Positions 27,979 to 37,566 of a stretch of DNA of 43,485 nucleotides are shown here, one piece after another; the first letter of the stretch is position 1; every line of letters begins with the position of its first letter. The notes under the pieces are model-generated. The model did no database searches and had not been told where the DNA came from. It worked only from the letters and a program-made list of their open reading frames with translations. This DNA comes from Polynucleobacter campilacus (lineage in GTDB: Bacteria > Pseudomonadota > Gammaproteobacteria > Burkholderiales > Burkholderiaceae). A program made the translations under genes and the position numbers. The stretch spans positions 81,789 through 125,273 of the forward strand of contig NZ_NGUP01000003.1 in assembly GCF_002206625.1 (NCBI RefSeq). The letters are read 5' to 3'.

Positions 27979-28552
27979 GGCTGTTGGCTTGCTTGGTTCG
28001 CACGATTCAATTGTGAAACCATCTTCTTGGGTGGTGCGTTTTGCACCACTGATTCCCAAGGGCGCTATAGCACTCGATCTTGCATGTGGGTCAGGTCGCC
28101 ATTCTCAGTTATTGGCTCATCTGGGTCATTGCGTCTTGGCTGTAGATCAAGATATCTCAGCGATCCAGAATGTACTGTCTTCCGCCATTACTCCAAAATG
28201 TCTCAATCTTGAGGAAGGTGCTTGGCCTTTATCTGGGTCAAAGTTTGGCGGTATTGTGGTGACCAATTACCTATATCGCCCTCATCTGGATCGTTTGCCT
28301 GAACTATTGGAAGAGGGCGGGGTTCTGATTTATGAAACTTTTGCCCTAGGCAATGAAAAGTTCGGCAAACCATCAAACCCTAATTTCCTTTTAAATCCTG
28401 GGGAATTATTGGCTTTTGCCGCTCGCCATGGCCTCAAAGTCCTTGCCTATGAGGATATTTATGTGGACGAGCCCAAACCAGCCATGGTTCAGCGCCTTTG
28501 CGCTGTAAAAGGGATGTTAAAAGACCGCATTCCGTTACAATTTCAAGCTTAA
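27965..28552 (+). CDS. SAM-dependent methyltransferase (class I)
   Basis: About 195 residues. The SAM-binding motif I is [19 protein letters not shown], followed by [14 protein letters not shown] (motif II acidic residue) and [20 protein letters not shown] (motif IV region), then [20 protein letters not shown]. This combination resembles the small tellurite-resistance TehB-like or Rossmann methyltransferases common in Burkholderiales. The start is uncertain: no ATG lies near the conserved beginning. TTG 27965 ([10 protein letters not shown]) overlaps the trpS end by 14 bp, and another in-frame TTG follows shortly after. The open frame extends further back into trpS but reads as non-homologous sequence. 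dapA follows 25 bp downstream. Substrate unknown. Confidence 0.82.
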   Translation: MTTIKAVGLLGSHDSIVKPSSWVVRFAPLIPKGAIALDLACGSGRHSQLLAHLGHCVLAVDQDISAIQNVLSSAITPKCLNLEEGAWPLSGSKFGGIVVTNYLYRPHLDRLPELLEEGGVLIYETFALGNEKFGKPSNPNFLLNPGELLAFAARHGLKVLAYEDIYVDEPKPAMVQRLCAVKGMLKDRIPLQFQA

Positions 28553-28577
28553 GACAGTCCATATCGGTGCATATTCG

Positions 28578-29501
28578 GTGACAAATACAGTTCAATCTAA
28601 AAGCAACAAAAAGACCATTGCTGGCAGCATGCCTGCCATCGTTACTCCGATGCATGAAGATGGTAGCTTGGATTACCCTGGCTTGCGATCTTTACTAGAT
28701 TGGCATGTGGCTGAAGGTTCTGATGGCATCGTCATTGTTGGTACTAGCGGTGAATCTCCAACGGTCTCTGTAGAGGAGCACTGCGAATTAATTCGTGTTG
28801 CGGTAGAGCAAATTGCTGGTCGTATTCCGGTGATTGCAGGTACCGGCGGCAATTCTACGATTGAGGCTATTGAATTAACCCAGTTCGCTAAAAAAGTAGG
28901 CGCTGATGCTAGCTTGCAGGTTGTTCCTTATTACAACAAGCCAACACAAGAGGGTATGTATGCCCACTTCAAAAAGATTGCTGAGTCTGTTGATCTACCG
29001 GTAATTTTATATAACGTTCCCGGTCGTACAGTCGCTGATTTGGCTGGGGATACTGTTGTACGTCTAGCGGGTGTTCCGGGGATCATTGGCATCAAGGATG
29101 CAACTGGAAGCTTGGAACGGGGCACTTTGTTGATTGCGGACTTAAAGCGTTCAGGCCATGCTGACTTTTCAGTATTTTCGGGTGATGATTTAACTGCTGC
29201 AATGCTGATGCTCATGGGTGGCAAGGGTAACATTTCAGTAACAGCCAATGTGGCGCCGCGCTTGATGCATGAGTTATGCGTTGCAGCGATGTCAGATGAT
29301 GTGAAAAAAACCCGCGAGATTCAATATAAATTGCTAGCAGTACACAAGGCGATGTTTACGGAAGCAAATCCAATCCCAGTGAAATGGGCCCTTCATGAAA
29401 TGGGTAAGATCACTGCGGGCATTCGCTTGCCGTTAACTCCTTTAAGCGCTTCTTTACGTGAATCCTTGAAGGCGGCATTAAAACAGGCTGACTTGATATG
29501 A
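28578..29501 (+). CDS. dapA: 4-hydroxy-tetrahydrodipicolinate synthase
   Basis: A 307-residue class I aldolase that condenses pyruvate with aspartate semialdehyde, the first committed step of lysine and diaminopimelate synthesis. It begins with GTG at 28578. Motifs: [41 protein letters not shown] (catalytic Tyr) and [15 protein letters not shown], in which the lysine of IKDATG forms the Schiff base with pyruvate. The extra N-terminal 15 residues ([12 protein letters not shown]) exceed the E. coli length slightly. dapA and bamC overlap by 4 bp (ATGA). lysC later in this window supplies the same pathway. Confidence 0.96.
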   Translation: MTNTVQSKSNKKTIAGSMPAIVTPMHEDGSLDYPGLRSLLDWHVAEGSDGIVIVGTSGESPTVSVEEHCELIRVAVEQIAGRIPVIAGTGGNSTIEAIELTQFAKKVGADASLQVVPYYNKPTQEGMYAHFKKIAESVDLPVILYNVPGRTVADLAGDTVVRLAGVPGIIGIKDATGSLERGTLLIADLKRSGHADFSVFSGDDLTAAMLMLMGGKGNISVTANVAPRLMHELCVAAMSDDVKKTREIQYKLLAVHKAMFTEANPIPVKWALHEMGKITAGIRLPLTPLSASLRESLKAALKQADLI

Positions 29502-30646
29502 AGAATTTGATGCAACTACTTCGCCATTACATGGCGATTCTTGGTCTTGTGATCATAGCCGCAGGTGCCTTGACAGCTTGTAAATCAGTTACTAGTAACG
29601 ATACTGTTGATTACAAAGCTACTGGAGCGGTGCGCGGCCCTAATTTATCTTATCCGCCGGATTTGATTACCGCTCAAGCAGATCGTCGTTATATTGTTCA
29701 AGACGGCACTGCAACGATGTCGGAATATAACGCAGCGATGAAAAAATCAGTTCAGATGCGCAATAGCGTGATGACCGGCATACCAGGAATGCGAATTGCA
29801 CGAGATGGTGAGCGTCGTTGGTTGGTGGTTGAAAAACCCGCCACAGAGCTTTACCCGCAGGTTAAGGATTTTTGGCAAGAAAACGGTTTCTTGTTAGTGG
29901 TTGATTCACCATCTACTGGGATCATGGAAACCGATTGGGCAGAAAATCGTGGCAAGATTGCTCAGGATTGGATTCGCTCAACCATTGGTGGCGCTTTAGA
30001 CTCTATCTATGACACTGGTGAGCGCGACAAATATAAAACCCGTTTAGAGGCTCCCAAGCCTGATGAAACTGAGATTTACATTACGCAAAAAGGCGCCCTC
30101 GAAAAGTGTGTGACGGATGCAACGAGTCAGTGTATCTCCACCATATGGACTAGCCGTCCTAACGATCCTGAATTAGAGGCTGTATTCTTAGCGCGCTTAA
30201 TGGAGCGTCTGGGCATGACTCAAGAGCAGGCTAAGGCAATGGTGGCTGCGCCTTTAGGCCCCAAGACTCCAAAAGCAAAATTAGTCCAAGAAGCCAATAA
30301 TCAGACTTATATCCTCTTGAGCGCTGGTTTTGATCGCTCATGGCGTGATGTAGGTTTGGCTCTAGATCGTTCTAACTTTACAGTTGAAGATCGCAATCGC
30401 TCTGCTGGCGTTTACTATGTGCGTTACGTAAACACCAAGGAAGTGGGCGATGCCAAGGGCTTCTTCTCAAATCTCTTCAGCAGCAAGGATGATGCATTGT
30501 TGAAAGCCAAGAAGTATCAAGTGGTCGTTAAGAGTACTGGTGAGAATTCAGCGAACGTCTATGTCCAAGATGCCGATGGTAAGCCAGAAAATACTCCGTC
30601 TGGCGTTCAATTGTTAACTTTGCTCAATGATCAGCTAGCAAAATAG
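29498..30646 (+). CDS. bamC: Outer membrane assembly lipoprotein BamC (NlpB/DapX)
   Basis: A 382-residue lipoprotein with signal peptide [19 protein letters not shown]; the lipobox LTAC puts the lipidated cysteine near residue 28. It is of the NlpB/DapX family, a component of the Bam complex that inserts outer-membrane beta-barrels. An unstructured N-terminal stretch with [20 protein letters not shown] is followed by two helix-grip domains, the second with [20 protein letters not shown]. The dapA-bamC pair with ATGA overlap is the conserved proteobacterial arrangement (nlpB was also named dapX for that reason). A terminator follows within 25 bp. Confidence 0.92.
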   Translation: MKNLMQLLRHYMAILGLVIIAAGALTACKSVTSNDTVDYKATGAVRGPNLSYPPDLITAQADRRYIVQDGTATMSEYNAAMKKSVQMRNSVMTGIPGMRIARDGERRWLVVEKPATELYPQVKDFWQENGFLLVVDSPSTGIMETDWAENRGKIAQDWIRSTIGGALDSIYDTGERDKYKTRLEAPKPDETEIYITQKGALEKCVTDATSQCISTIWTSRPNDPELEAVFLARLMERLGMTQEQAKAMVAAPLGPKTPKAKLVQEANNQTYILLSAGFDRSWRDVGLALDRSNFTVEDRNRSAGVYYVRYVNTKEVGDAKGFFSNLFSSKDDALLKAKKYQVVVKSTGENSANVYVQDADGKPENTPSGVQLLTLLNDQLAK

Positions 30647-30661
30647 AACAGTTCAAGTAAT

Positions 30662-30693
30662 AAAAAAAAGACCGCTTTAGAGCGGCTTTTTTT
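30662..30693. terminator. Bidirectional terminator between bamC and small lipoprotein
   Basis: An A8 run (30662-30669) precedes stem CCGCT/AGCGG (30672-30676 and 30681-30685, loop TTAG), followed by CTTTTTTT. It lies between convergent genes and can stop transcription from both. Confidence 0.85.
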
Positions 30694-30707
30694 CATCCAG
30701 AAGAAGA

Positions 30708-30875
30708 TTACTTCTTAGCGTCAGCAGCAGGAGCAGCGGGAGCAGCAGCAGGAGCTTCAGCAGCAGGAGCAGCTGGAGCAGCAGCAGGAGCTTCAGCAGG
30801 TTTTGCTTCTTCTTTTTTACCGCAAGCGGCTAAGGCGATAGCTAACATTGCAACGAATACGAGTGACTTCTTCAT
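30708..30875 (-). CDS. Small Ala/Pro-rich lipoprotein with internal tandem repeat
   Basis: A 55-residue gene. The product starts MKKSLVFVAMLAIALAACGK; the lipobox LAAC gives a lipidated cysteine at residue 18. The mature part is KK/EE-rich, then residues 27-38 and 39-50 are identical copies of AEAPAAAPAAPA, ending ADAKK. On DNA the two 36-nt units (30726-30761 and 30762-30797) differ at one base. The ribosome binding site AGAGGGA lies about 7 nt before the ATG. The flexible Ala/Pro tail suggests a periplasmic spacer or peptidoglycan-facing lipoprotein. Similar tiny lipoproteins are common in these bacteria, but I know of no function. Confidence 0.85.
   Translation of the reverse strand: MKKSLVFVAMLAIALAACGKKEEAKPAEAPAAAPAAPAAEAPAAAPAAPAADAKK
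30726..30797. repeat. 36-bp tandem duplication inside small lipoprotein gene
   Basis: Two adjacent 36-nt copies, 35 of 36 identical (one G/T difference), each encoding a 12-residue Ala/Pro unit. In-frame length makes copy-number change tolerable, so this is a candidate variable-number locus. Confidence 0.9.
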
Positions 30876-30930
30876 TTGTGATTCCCTCTAAAAAATTAAA
30901 CAACAATGATCTGTAATTGTGATGAAAATT

Positions 30931-30978
30931 CCTAGGGATTGCCCCTAGGTGATTTCCAGTATAGATTATATCTATACT
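30931..30978 (-). terminator. Two hairpins downstream of the roxA-like gene
   Basis: AGTATAGAT/ATCTATACT (30958-30978, loop TAT, 9 bp, overlapping the stop codon) and CCTAGGG/CCCTAGG (30931-30949, 7 bp). On the minus strand the second is followed by AATTTTC, a weak T-tract. They probably end or protect the oxygenase transcript and separate it from the small lipoprotein gene. Confidence 0.5.
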
Positions 30979-32216
30979 GACTTTGCACTCTCAAAAACCA
31001 GCCAGCCTGCAAGGTAGGCTTCATAAAGGGTACTCTGATTACTAAGTTGCGGTTTCGTGCCCACCAGTACTTTTTTGGCTGAGAGGATTCGCCAAGCTTG
31101 TGCGATATCCTCGGGCTGACCTTGGCTCATATTTTCGCCATTGCAAAAGACTTCTTTGCCAAGACTCAGAATGCGTGTTTGGGGGCTTGGTAGAAGCTTC
31201 TTTAAACCAAGTTGTTTGGAAAATCGACTAGGGCTTAGAGGCTTTGCTGGGCCCTCAAAAAAAGCCTGTGGTTTAGGTTCGGATAGGTAGGCTGTGATGC
31301 CAGGTAAAAACCGATGTACTTGATCTAATTGCAACTCGCGAAGCTTGACTGTGATTTGCTTGATGAGCTCTTCTGGAAGTTGCTCGGCATTCAGGCTGGC
31401 TTTTTGCCTTGGATCGGCAAATTTCTGTTCAAGCTCAGGCATTTCTTCTAGAGATTCAGCTAAGCGCCATAAACCTTCTTGTAGTAATTCTTTAAAGCTA
31501 GGAGACCTAAAGCCTACAGACCAAGTTTGACAACCTGCATCCAGAGCAACTCCATCGTGGGCAATATGTGGCGGCAAGTAAAGCATATCGCCTGGCTCTA
31601 AGACCCAGTCATGCTCGGGTTTAAAGTGCTGCAAAATTTTGAGCGGCAGATTGGGGCTCAGACTTAAATCTTTTTGCTGGGATATTTGCCAGCGTCTTCT
31701 GCCAGACATCTGAATTAAAAAAACATCGTAAGAGTCAAAGTGAGGTCCAACGCCACCACCAACACCTGCAATGCTAATCATTAAATCATCAAGACGGGCA
31801 TCTGGGATGAAACGAAACCAGGAGAGGATTTTTGCAGCAGCAGGGTGATGGGCTTCCATCCCTTGAAGTAGTAGCGTCCAATTGGGTTTACTCAATGCTG
31901 GGATAGATTTTTTTGAAAATGGACCAGCGTTAAAGCTCCATGGATTTGATTTAATGAGTCTGGATTCAACCCCATCTTGGCTGGCAAGTGCAATCAGTTC
32001 ACTTGCAGTGATAGGGCTGCCCAAGCTTTCCTGATTTTGTTCGGCTAGCGTAAATGCAGGAATGGCTCCACGGATCAATAGCGGTTTTTTGTGCCAATAG
32101 CTTTCCATGAATAAATTGGGGCTAATCCCCCCAAATAATGCCCAAGGCTCATTTAGAGGCAGATTTTGAGGGGCCTTGGGGGGCTGATAGGGTTTGCTCA
32201 AGTAAAATGAAGTCAT
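30972..32216 (-). CDS. roxA: JmjC-type cupin oxygenase, RoxA/YcfD-like (ribosomal protein L16 arginine hydroxylase)
   Basis: About 414 residues of the bacterial ribosomal oxygenase family, Fe(II)/2-oxoglutarate enzymes; E. coli YcfD (373 residues) hydroxylates Arg81 of L16. The iron-binding facial triad is visible as His and Asp in GGGVGPHFDSYDVFLIQMSG and the distal His in LPPHIAHDGVALDAG. QMSGRRRWQISQ and PGDMLYLPPH are typical strands. A winged-helix C-terminal region follows. ATG 32216 is preferred over TTG 32234, although neither has a clear ribosome binding site. It is divergent from the SlyD-like gene, with about 50 bp between. Substrate is inferred from the family. Confidence 0.88.
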   Translation of the reverse strand: MTSFYLSKPYQPPKAPQNLPLNEPWALFGGISPNLFMESYWHKKPLLIRGAIPAFTLAEQNQESLGSPITASELIALASQDGVESRLIKSNPWSFNAGPFSKKSIPALSKPNWTLLLQGMEAHHPAAAKILSWFRFIPDARLDDLMISIAGVGGGVGPHFDSYDVFLIQMSGRRRWQISQQKDLSLSPNLPLKILQHFKPEHDWVLEPGDMLYLPPHIAHDGVALDAGCQTWSVGFRSPSFKELLQEGLWRLAESLEEMPELEQKFADPRQKASLNAEQLPEELIKQITVKLRELQLDQVHRFLPGITAYLSEPKPQAFFEGPAKPLSPSRFSKQLGLKKLLPSPQTRILSLGKEVFCNGENMSQGQPEDIAQAWRILSAKKVLVGTKPQLSNQSTLYEAYLAGWLVFESAKSV

Positions 32217-32269
32217 AAAGTGAAAGCTTAGCAAAAACTCATAAAAAACGAATGTTCGACAGATTTCGC

Positions 32270-32878
32270 ATGAAGATTGAAAAAAATACCATCGTATCCC
32301 TTCGCTATAAGTTAACTGATGCTCAAAATAATGTCATTGAAGAACCAGATTCTCCGATGGTATACCTGCACGGCGGTTATGAGGGGACTTTCCCAAAAAT
32401 AGAAACTCTTTTAGATGGCCAAGATATTGGTTATGAAACAACTATTCAGCTTGAGCCAAGCGAGGCTTTTGGTGAGTATGATCCAGAGCTTCTGAAGATT
32501 GAGCCACGTACGCGTTTTCCTGAGCCCCTTGAAGTGGGCATGCAATTTGAAGGTATACCAGATGCTGACGAAGAATCCGATGCAGCAGAGGATCTGGATG
32601 CTGATGATGAGCCACTCATTTATACGGTAACTGATGTTGCAGACAGTCAAGTAGTGCTTGATGGTAATCATCCCTTAGCAGGGATGGCATTGCGTTTTTG
32701 GGTTCAGGTTGAAGACATCCGCGCTGCTACAGAAGACGAGATCCAAAATCGACATCCAAAAGGGGGCGAGAGTTTTACTTTTGGAATGCCCAATGACGAT
32801 GGAGATGATGCGGATGAGGAAGCGTTCTCAGGAACTACTTTAGGTTCAATGAGACCCAACCCACGCACACTTCATTAA
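32270..32878 (+). CDS. FKBP-type peptidyl-prolyl isomerase, SlyD-like
   Basis: About 202 residues. The N-terminal FKBP half (KIEKNTIVSLRYKLTDAQ, VYLHGGYEGTFPKIETLLDG) is followed by LEPSEAFGEYDPELL, an inserted flap domain and ADSQVVLDGNHPLAGMALRF, which is the SlyD signature. An unusually acidic loop (EESDAAEDLDADDEP) interrupts the flap domain. The C-terminus is short and not His/Cys-rich, so the nickel-binding tail of E. coli SlyD is absent. The start is ATG 32270, where homology begins; ATG 32252 would add six residues. Role: proline isomerisation and chaperoning. It converges on cysE with 15 bp between them. Confidence 0.88.
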   Translation: MKIEKNTIVSLRYKLTDAQNNVIEEPDSPMVYLHGGYEGTFPKIETLLDGQDIGYETTIQLEPSEAFGEYDPELLKIEPRTRFPEPLEVGMQFEGIPDADEESDAAEDLDADDEPLIYTVTDVADSQVVLDGNHPLAGMALRFWVQVEDIRAATEDEIQNRHPKGGESFTFGMPNDDGDDADEEAFSGTTLGSMRPNPRTLH

Positions 32879-32893
32879 ATAGTATTACTGCAT

Positions 32894-33652
32894 TTACTCT
32901 TTAAGCCATTCTTTAATGGCATCTAGGTCCCGCTTGGTATCGCTTGAACCCGAGGCATCCGTTGGGGTGTTGCTCAGCTTAGCTATTGCTTTTTCTAGCG
33001 CAGTAATCTTGGCTTCTTGTTCAATCGTTGCATCAATTAAGCCCTTGAGCGCCATTGATACTGGGTCATCGACATTTGGCGTTACGCCATAAGCAGAAAA
33101 ATATTCTTTTGTTTTGCTGTCAGCGCTCTGTGGCAAATCTGGGTGCAGGATGCGTGCAGGTATTCCGACAGCAGTAGCACCCGCTGGGATTTCTTTTAAG
33201 ACTACTGCGTTTGATCCAACCCGTGCACCGTCGCCAACAGTAAATCCACCAAGTACTTTTGCGCCAGCGCTCACAACTACACCTTTGCCCAAAGTGGGAT
33301 GGCGTTTAACGCCTTTATAAAGCGAAGTTCCACCTAAGGTCACGCCTTGATAAATTGTGCAGTCATCACCGATTTCAGTAGTCTCGCCAATGACAATGCC
33401 AAGACCGTGATCTAAAAATACACGACGACCAATCTTGGCACCCGGATGAATTTCAATGCCGGTAATGAACCGAGAGATCATCGATAAGACACGCGCAATC
33501 CACTTGAGGCCCAGATTCCATAAAAAGTGAGAGATGCGATGCAGCCAAACGGCATGCAGGCCCTGGTAGCAAGTAATGACCTCAAGGCGATTTCTTGCGG
33601 CGGGGTCTCTGGCAATAATGGAGTCGACTTGGTCGAATAGTGAACTAGACAT
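32894..33652 (-). CDS. cysE: Serine O-acetyltransferase
   Basis: A 252-residue left-handed beta-helix acetyltransferase making O-acetylserine for cysteine synthesis. The N-terminal helical part (DQVDSIIARDPAARNRLEVI) is short, as in the 250-residue class. The hexapeptide-repeat core contains GIEIHPGAKIGRRVFLDHGL, IGETTEIGDDCTIYQGVTLG and VGDGARVGSNAVVLKEIPAG. The catalytic His-Asp are in FLDHGLGIVIGE and the H of the ALWLHR-like AVWLHRISHFLW segment. The last 50 residues include a predicted coiled-coil extension. It follows trmJ by 23 bp on the minus strand, probably one transcript. Such a trmJ-cysE pairing with nearby suhB is common. Confidence 0.95.
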   Translation of the reverse strand: MSSSLFDQVDSIIARDPAARNRLEVITCYQGLHAVWLHRISHFLWNLGLKWIARVLSMISRFITGIEIHPGAKIGRRVFLDHGLGIVIGETTEIGDDCTIYQGVTLGGTSLYKGVKRHPTLGKGVVVSAGAKVLGGFTVGDGARVGSNAVVLKEIPAGATAVGIPARILHPDLPQSADSKTKEYFSAYGVTPNVDDPVSMALKGLIDATIEQEAKITALEKAIAKLSNTPTDASGSSDTKRDLDAIKEWLKE

Positions 33653-33675
33653 GGTTTGATTTTAACGGGATGCGC

Positions 33676-34425
33676 TTATTTTCTCAGGAGCATCTGTTTG
33701 GCTATCCCACGCAACAGATCGATTTCTTCTTTGTGCAGTCGACTGCGTGCAAATAAGGCCTGTAAGCGAGGCATGAGCTTTTTGGGATGATTGGGATCTA
33801 GGTAGCCTATAGCTTGCAGGCCTTCACGCCAATGCTCGAGCATGGCTGCTATGGCAGCTGGATCGGCTAGTTGTGCTAATTCCTCACGATTTACCATCAT
33901 TTCTGGCTTACCAGTCTCACTCAGGCCCTCTCTGAGGGTGTAGGCGCAGACCATGAGGGCTTGGGCTAGATTAAGGGAAGGATATGCTGGATTGGCGTCT
34001 AACCAAACTCTATGGGTGCATAAAGACAGGTGATCATTGTCTAAGCCTGTTCGCTCTGGCCCAAAGACTAAGGCAACCTTTTCATGCTTAGCCACAGCTT
34101 CCTGTGCAAGGGCGCGAGCCGATACCCAGTCTATAGCTGGTGGACCAAATTCTCGATCTCTGCTAGTTAGGCCAAGTACTAAAGAGCAGCCCTGAACAGC
34201 CAAGGATAGGGAGTCTGACTCTTGGGATGACTCTAGTACATCAACTGCGCCACTGGCCAAAGCAATGGCTTCTGACTCTCTAGCCACATTCTGAATTTTT
34301 GGCTTAATCAGACGCAGATCACCAAAGCCCATCGTTTTTAGGGCTCGCGCCGCTGACCCAACATTGCCGGGATGGCTGGTTTCAACTAGAACCCAGCGTA
34401 GTAATTGGGATTTCTCGGTATTCAT
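33676..34425 (-). CDS. trmJ: tRNA (cytidine/uridine-2'-O-)-methyltransferase TrmJ
   Basis: A 249-residue SPOUT-family enzyme that 2'-O-methylates position 32 of certain tRNAs. The knotted SAM-binding region is seen as LVETSHPGNVGSAARALKTM at the N-terminus, LVLGLTSRDREFGPP, KVALVFGPERTGLDNDHLSL and PAYPSLNLAQALMVCAYTLR, the ordered motifs 1-3 of SPOUT enzymes. The C-terminal helical extension (ALFARSRLHKEEIDLLRGIA) is characteristic of TrmJ and distinguishes it from TrmL. It is the upstream gene of trmJ-cysE and is divergent from suhB with 98 bp between them. In many proteobacteria trmJ neighbours suhB and cysE/iscR. Confidence 0.95.
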   Translation of the reverse strand: MNTEKSQLLRWVLVETSHPGNVGSAARALKTMGFGDLRLIKPKIQNVARESEAIALASGAVDVLESSQESDSLSLAVQGCSLVLGLTSRDREFGPPAIDWVSARALAQEAVAKHEKVALVFGPERTGLDNDHLSLCTHRVWLDANPAYPSLNLAQALMVCAYTLREGLSETGKPEMMVNREELAQLADPAAIAAMLEHWREGLQAIGYLDPNHPKKLMPRLQALFARSRLHKEEIDLLRGIAKQMLLRK

Positions 34426-34523
34426 GGGTTTAATCGTTTAGAATCAAGGTATTCGCTTGGTATTGTCATGCAGTTTAGGCAATATTACAGGTTCGTTCTT
34501 ATTTAATTTGTCCATCAATACTT

Positions 34524-35312
34524 ATGCATCCCATGTTAAATGTGGCCGTAAAGGCTGCCCGTCGTGCTGGAACTGTGATTAACCGAGCCTCTCTGAATTT
34601 AGAGCGCTTGCAGGTTGATCGCAAACAACACAATGATTTCGTAACCGAGGTGGACAAAGCCGCAGAAGCGGCAATCATTGAAACACTCAGTGAGGCCTAT
34701 CCAACCCATGGATTTTTGGCTGAAGAAACGGGCGAACATAATATCGACGCAGAGAACGTGTGGATCATTGATCCACTAGATGGCACAACCAACTTTATTC
34801 ATGGCTTTCCGCAATATGCAGTGTCGATTGCATTGGCAGTTAATGGTGTAACTCAACAAGCGGTAGTTTATGACCCAACGCGTGATGAGTTATTTACGGC
34901 AACTCGCGGGGCTGGTGCATATTTAGATCGCCGCCGCTTACGTGTTGCCACCCAAGATCGCCTAGTAAGCTCTTTACTGGGTACTGGTTTTCCATATCGC
35001 GAAGATCAAGATTTGGAAAAATATTTAAAAATCTTTGCAGAGATGACGCGACAGTGTGCTGGCTTACGCCGCCCTGGTGCTGCATCCTTAGATTTAGCTT
35101 ATGTTGCTGCAGGTCGTTACGATGGCTTCTTTGAGAGTGATCTAAAGCCCTGGGATATGGCAGCAGGCGCCTTATTGATTACTGAGTCAGGTGGCTTAGT
35201 TGGCAATTATCGTGGCGAGGAGGGTTTTCTCAAGAGTGGCGAAGTGATGGCTGCGAACCCCAGAATCTTTGCACAGATGGTGCAGTGTTTATCCAAATAC
35301 TCTAATACCTAA
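34524..35312 (+). CDS. suhB: Inositol monophosphatase family protein (SuhB)
   Basis: A 262-residue Mg-dependent phosphatase. The metal-binding motifs are [10 protein letters not shown] (Glu), [20 protein letters not shown] (the IMPase DPLDGT signature) and the C-terminal [18 protein letters not shown] (WDxAAG). [20 protein letters not shown] is also typical. In E. coli SuhB also acts as a ribosomal antitermination factor with NusA, independent of catalysis, so the role here may be dual. It begins with ATG 34524; the track of in-frame sequence before it shows no earlier start of homology. It converges with lpxH, 21 bp between the stops, without a strong terminator. Confidence 0.95.
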   Translation: MHPMLNVAVKAARRAGTVINRASLNLERLQVDRKQHNDFVTEVDKAAEAAIIETLSEAYPTHGFLAEETGEHNIDAENVWIIDPLDGTTNFIHGFPQYAVSIALAVNGVTQQAVVYDPTRDELFTATRGAGAYLDRRRLRVATQDRLVSSLLGTGFPYREDQDLEKYLKIFAEMTRQCAGLRRPGAASLDLAYVAAGRYDGFFESDLKPWDMAAGALLITESGGLVGNYRGEEGFLKSGEVMAANPRIFAQMVQCLSKYSNT

Positions 35313-35333
35313 GAATTTAATAAACTGATCTGA

Positions 35334-36122
35334 TTAAGTTTTGCTCAGATCGATAGAGTGCACACCTTGATTATTAATAGATAGTGCGCTTGCTCTTGGG
35401 ACAGTTCTCACTGGGTGATCTAGATCCCAGTCTGATAATACCCAGCGTTGCCACGTTTGCTGACCTAATTGCTCATGGTGATGGGCAGGTAAATGGGTAT
35501 GGCCATGTATTAACTTATCCATAGACCATTTCTTCATGATTGCAGCACATGCCTCTAGGGTCACATTGGTTCGCATACCATTGCGCGCAGTTGATTTACT
35601 TGCGCTATGTTGATATTGGGTGTGACGATTGCTACGAAGGCGGTTAGCAATTGAGCGGCGCCAGTTGAGCGGCATGCTTAAGAACAATTTCTGGATCCAA
35701 GGCTTCCTGACGATACCGCGAAAGATCTGATAGCCAATATCTGCGGTACACAAAGAGTCACCATGGCAGACAAGATATTTTTCGCCAGCGATTTCAATGA
35801 GGGATGGATCGGCCAATAGAGTCATACCTGTTTTTTTCAAAAAACTATGGCCTATTAAGAAATCCCGGTTACCGTGAACATAATAGGTTTTAGTTTTCGC
35901 TGACAGATTTGCCAGTGCGCTCAATACTTCCTGCTGGAATGGTGAACTCGAAGAAGTGTCATCACCTACCCAATACTCGAACAGATCACCTAGAATAAAA
36001 ACAGCTTCTGCCTTAGGAGCATCTTTTTCACAGAAGTCAAAAAAGCGTTGCGCCGTCAAGGGCATTGACGGCGTCAGATGGATATCTGAGATGAGCAGTG
36101 CGCTCGAGTATTGCGGAATCAT
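35334..36122 (-). CDS. lpxH: UDP-2,3-diacylglucosamine diphosphatase
   Basis: A 262-residue calcineurin-like metallophosphoesterase that makes lipid X (2,3-diacylglucosamine 1-phosphate) at the inner membrane in lipid A synthesis. The dinuclear metal motifs are [15 protein letters not shown] (DxH), [14 protein letters not shown] (GDxxE), [20 protein letters not shown] (GNRD), [10 protein letters not shown] and [12 protein letters not shown]. The length is slightly above E. coli LpxH (240). The start codon overlaps the ppiB stop by 4 bp, so ppiB-lpxH are coupled. This is evidence for a lipid A-bearing outer membrane. No other lpx genes are in the window. Confidence 0.95.
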   Translation of the reverse strand: MIPQYSSALLISDIHLTPSMPLTAQRFFDFCEKDAPKAEAVFILGDLFEYWVGDDTSSSSPFQQEVLSALANLSAKTKTYYVHGNRDFLIGHSFLKKTGMTLLADPSLIEIAGEKYLVCHGDSLCTADIGYQIFRGIVRKPWIQKLFLSMPLNWRRSIANRLRSNRHTQYQHSASKSTARNGMRTNVTLEACAAIMKKWSMDKLIHGHTHLPAHHHEQLGQQTWQRWVLSDWDLDHPVRTVPRASALSINNQGVHSIDLSKT

Positions 36123-36622
36123 TCCTCGAGAACGCTTGCCTTATCAATCAGGACGTCTTCAGATGGCACATCTTGATGAAAGCCAGAACTGCCAGTTTTT
36201 ACTTTACCAATAGTGTCCACAATGTTCATGCCATCGGTAACTTTGCCAAAAACCGCATAACCCCAACCCTGATTATTGGGCGCGGTGTGATTTAAAAAAT
36301 CATTGTTATTTGTGTTGATGAAAAATTGCGCTGTAGCAGAGTGTGGATCGCTAGTGCGGGCCATCGCTACGGTGTAGCGGTCATTCTTAAGACCGTTATT
36401 CGCTTCGTTTTCAATCTCAGCACCGGTAGTTTTTTGTTTCATACCGGCAGTCATACCACCGCCTTGAATCATAAAGTTATTAATGACGCGATGAAAGATC
36501 GTGCCATCATAGTGGCCGCTCTTGACGTATTGCACAAAATTAGCAACGCTCTTAGGCGCCTTTTCAGAATCAAGGCTTAGTGTGATGTCACCGTGATTCG
36601 TTTTTAATAGTACTTTAGCCAT
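36119..36622 (-). CDS. ppiB: Cytoplasmic cyclophilin peptidyl-prolyl isomerase B
   Basis: A 167-residue cyclophilin without signal peptide, so cytoplasmic. The active-site block [20 protein letters not shown] carries the catalytic arginine; [17 protein letters not shown] and [20 protein letters not shown] complete the signature. Length matches E. coli PpiB (164). It accelerates proline cis-trans isomerisation. It overlaps the TPR lipoprotein upstream by one base and lpxH downstream by four, so all three minus-strand genes appear to form one operon. Confidence 0.96.
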   Translation of the reverse strand: MAKVLLKTNHGDITLSLDSEKAPKSVANFVQYVKSGHYDGTIFHRVINNFMIQGGGMTAGMKQKTTGAEIENEANNGLKNDRYTVAMARTSDPHSATAQFFINTNNNDFLNHTAPNNQGWGYAVFGKVTDGMNIVDTIGKVKTGSSGFHQDVPSEDVLIDKASVLEE

Positions 36623-37506
36623 TATTTAGATCTGCTTTCTGGAAGGTTGGTGGGTGGAGTATCAATTCGCTGTGCATCAGCTGCATTGAGGGAGCGATTT
36701 TCGATCTGATTAAGCTGACGCTTTGGAGGGGGCTTCAATATATCTGTTAGGGCTTTAGACCTTCTTGTGTATAGGCCTTGATTGAGTTGCGTATTTTTTG
36801 CTGCATTCTCATATGCCTGCGCACCAAGACGAATATAGATTTCGCCTAAATTAGCAGAGGCAATCGCGTAACTTGGGCGAAGCTTCAAAGCGAGCTCTAA
36901 ATAATCTCTGGCTTCAATCCAGTTTCCCTGGTTAGCAGCGATTGCGGCTAGATTGTTATAGGGTTCAGGTAGCTCTGGAAATTGCTGGGTAATTTCAATT
37001 AAGGTTTTTTTAGCTTGATTAAATTGACGCATCTCCATTTGTACTCGGGCCTTCACAAAACGCAGTTGTACATTACGCGGGGTCTTCTTGAGTTGAGAGT
37101 TAATCAAATCAATCGCATCTTCAAATTTACGAGCTTTGACTAGTTTTTCAACATCAGAGGGGACTGCATTTTTGGTAATAGGATCTGGCTCAATAATTAA
37201 GAAGGATAGGAGAGGCAGCGCCACAGTCTCAGAGAGCCCTGAATTTAATGGGTCATAAGCAGTATCGCTAGATAGCCGCGGAGGGTCATTGGGACTGTAT
37301 CCCCCCAAATAGCCCTGAGGAGCAGTAGAAGATTTCATTTCTTGAGTATTTGCTGCCCGAATTTCCGCATCTGCACGCTGTTGGGCGGGGGTACTGCAGC
37401 CTAAAATCAAGCCTGTGGCAAACATTGCAGCAAGAATCTTGAAAATATTACGGGGTGGTGCTGGGATGGTAGCGGGCATAGGGGAGGGGGTATAAAACTG
37501 GCTCAT
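36622..37506 (-). CDS. TPR-repeat lipoprotein, outer-membrane or periplasmic
   Basis: A 294-residue protein. After a hydrophilic N-terminal extension ([18 protein letters not shown]) comes a signal segment [19 protein letters not shown] with lipobox ILGC, lipidated cysteine near residue 37. From about residue 120 there are TPR-like helix pairs: [40 protein letters not shown] and [20 protein letters not shown], so at least three repeats. The C-terminal tail is Pro/Arg-rich and unstructured. Such proteins scaffold envelope assembly complexes, but no specific partner is evident. It overlaps ppiB by one base and is divergent from cysS. The 20-residue extension before the signal may mean a later true start. 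Confidence 0.78.
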   Translation of the reverse strand: MSQFYTPSPMPATIPAPPRNIFKILAAMFATGLILGCSTPAQQRADAEIRAANTQEMKSSTAPQGYLGGYSPNDPPRLSSDTAYDPLNSGLSETVALPLLSFLIIEPDPITKNAVPSDVEKLVKARKFEDAIDLINSQLKKTPRNVQLRFVKARVQMEMRQFNQAKKTLIEITQQFPELPEPYNNLAAIAANQGNWIEARDYLELALKLRPSYAIASANLGEIYIRLGAQAYENAAKNTQLNQGLYTRRSKALTDILKPPPKRQLNQIENRSLNAADAQRIDTPPTNLPESRSK

Positions 37507-37566
37507 TCGATATACTCAGCGCTCAGTCTAACAAATTGGCGCTACTTGCCCCACCTTTATAGCCCT

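Noticed and set aside
30708..30875. Repeat region as a CRISPR array
   Set aside because: The repeats are adjacent without spacers and lie in a reading frame with lipoprotein signal; no cas genes occur.
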